From NCBI RefSeq assembly GCF_030548465.1, contig NZ_JAUOSF010000009.1, forward strand, positions 25,979-89,978: a stretch of 64,000 bases of DNA. The letters run 5' to 3'. Within the stretch, counting starts at the first letter, position 1. Every line of letters starts with the position of its first letter. The notes below the pieces were generated by a model. That model saw only the letters and a list, made by a program, of their open reading frames with translations. It was not told the DNA's origin and did no database searches. Of this stretch, positions 63,911 through 64,000 are shown in pieces. The DNA is from Tamlana sp. 2_MG-2023. GTDB lineage: Bacteria; Bacteroidota; Bacteroidia; Flavobacteriales; Flavobacteriaceae. A program made the position numbers and the translations under genes.

Positions 63911-63924
63911 TATTCTTGAGAACA

Positions 63925-63958
63925 AAAAAGCCTGCAACTTGTGTTACAGGCTTTTTAG
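63925..63958 (-). terminator. terminator of the tRNA gene at the window end
   Basis: AAAAAGCCTG and CAGGCTTTTT form a stem around CAACTTGTGTTA. It lies downstream of the minus-strand tRNA 3' end. Confidence 0.88.
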
Positions 63959-63965
63959 TATAATG

Positions 63966-64000
63966 TGACCGGGCTGGGGCTCGAACCCAGGACCCTCTCC
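63966..64000 (-). tRNA. tRNA, 3' part only (isotype not visible)
   Basis: On the minus strand the T-arm CTGGG-TTCGAGC-CCCAG and the acceptor 3' strand CCCGGTC plus discriminator A are present, with part of the variable loop and anticodon stem. CCA is not encoded. The anticodon lies outside the window, so the amino acid cannot be assigned. Confidence 0.88.

Overview
The window comes from an AT-rich chromosome of the family Flavobacteriaceae (phylum Bacteroidota). The evidence is a SusC/SusD glycan-uptake locus, a type IX secretion (T9SS) sorting domain on the amylase, GSCFA, DUF4230 and DUF5522 family proteins, weak Shine-Dalgarno sequences, and repeated TAnnTTTG promoter -7 boxes typical of the phylum. 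I cannot name the genus from this sequence.

Layout. (1) 1-11590: an alpha-glucan (starch/maltodextrin) utilisation locus. It has the start of a beta-phosphoglucomutase, an MFS sugar importer and a LacI-type regulator on the minus strand. Divergent to these are SusC, SusD, a SusE/F-type starch-binding lipoprotein and a secreted GH13 alpha-amylase. A LacI-type operator lies between the arms. (2) 11800-16210: a DUF2914 membrane protein, a large MG2/TonB-plug envelope protein and a Spy-like periplasmic protein. (3) 16249-23820: a minus-strand operon (HExxH protein, ACC-deaminase-like enzyme, LysM glucosaminidase, hemL), a DUF5522 mini-protein missed by ordinary length cut-offs, a DUF4136 lipoprotein, a 143-bp palindromic element, an enoyl-CoA hydratase, a rhodanese, DUF4230 and GSCFA proteins. 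(4) 23908-36009: housekeeping genes (alaS, der, era), an M23 peptidase-MerR-LemA-TPM-TPM run, a PfkB sugar kinase and a duplicated FKBP prolyl isomerase.

(5) 36010-40380 is the most unusual part. An alpha/beta hydrolase homologue that appears to lack its catalytic Ser and His sits between two homologous intergenic cassettes. Each cassette looks like a minus-strand small-RNA gene of about 90 nt. Each has a CAACTTTG -7 box, an ATGACA-N2-TGTCAT-type dyad about 41 bp upstream of the predicted start, a direct repeat of TTTTAAC further upstream, a nearly invariant 60-nt core, and a diverged terminator hairpin whose stem is conserved by compensating changes. Three envelope genes follow. (6) 40507-50161: a secreted HAD phosphatase and a Bat operon (MoxR, DUF58, DUF4381, VWA, VWA-TPR fusion, BatD), facing an octaheme cytochrome-TPR lipoprotein. 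(7) 50364-64000: a DUF481 protein, an LRR protein, a CPXCG mini-protein, initiator tRNA-Met, a FadL-like porin, a soluble eight-PAS histidine kinase, an ABC1 kinase, a FUSC membrane protein, a repeat-rich spacer and the 3' end of another tRNA.

The locus in (1) forms a complete outer-membrane-to-cytoplasm route: secreted amylase cuts starch, SusE/SusD/SusC bind and import oligosaccharides, the MFS protein imports small sugars, and PgmB handles the phosphorylated product. The twin small-RNA cassettes are my best candidate for an undescribed system. They are inferred from sequence only.
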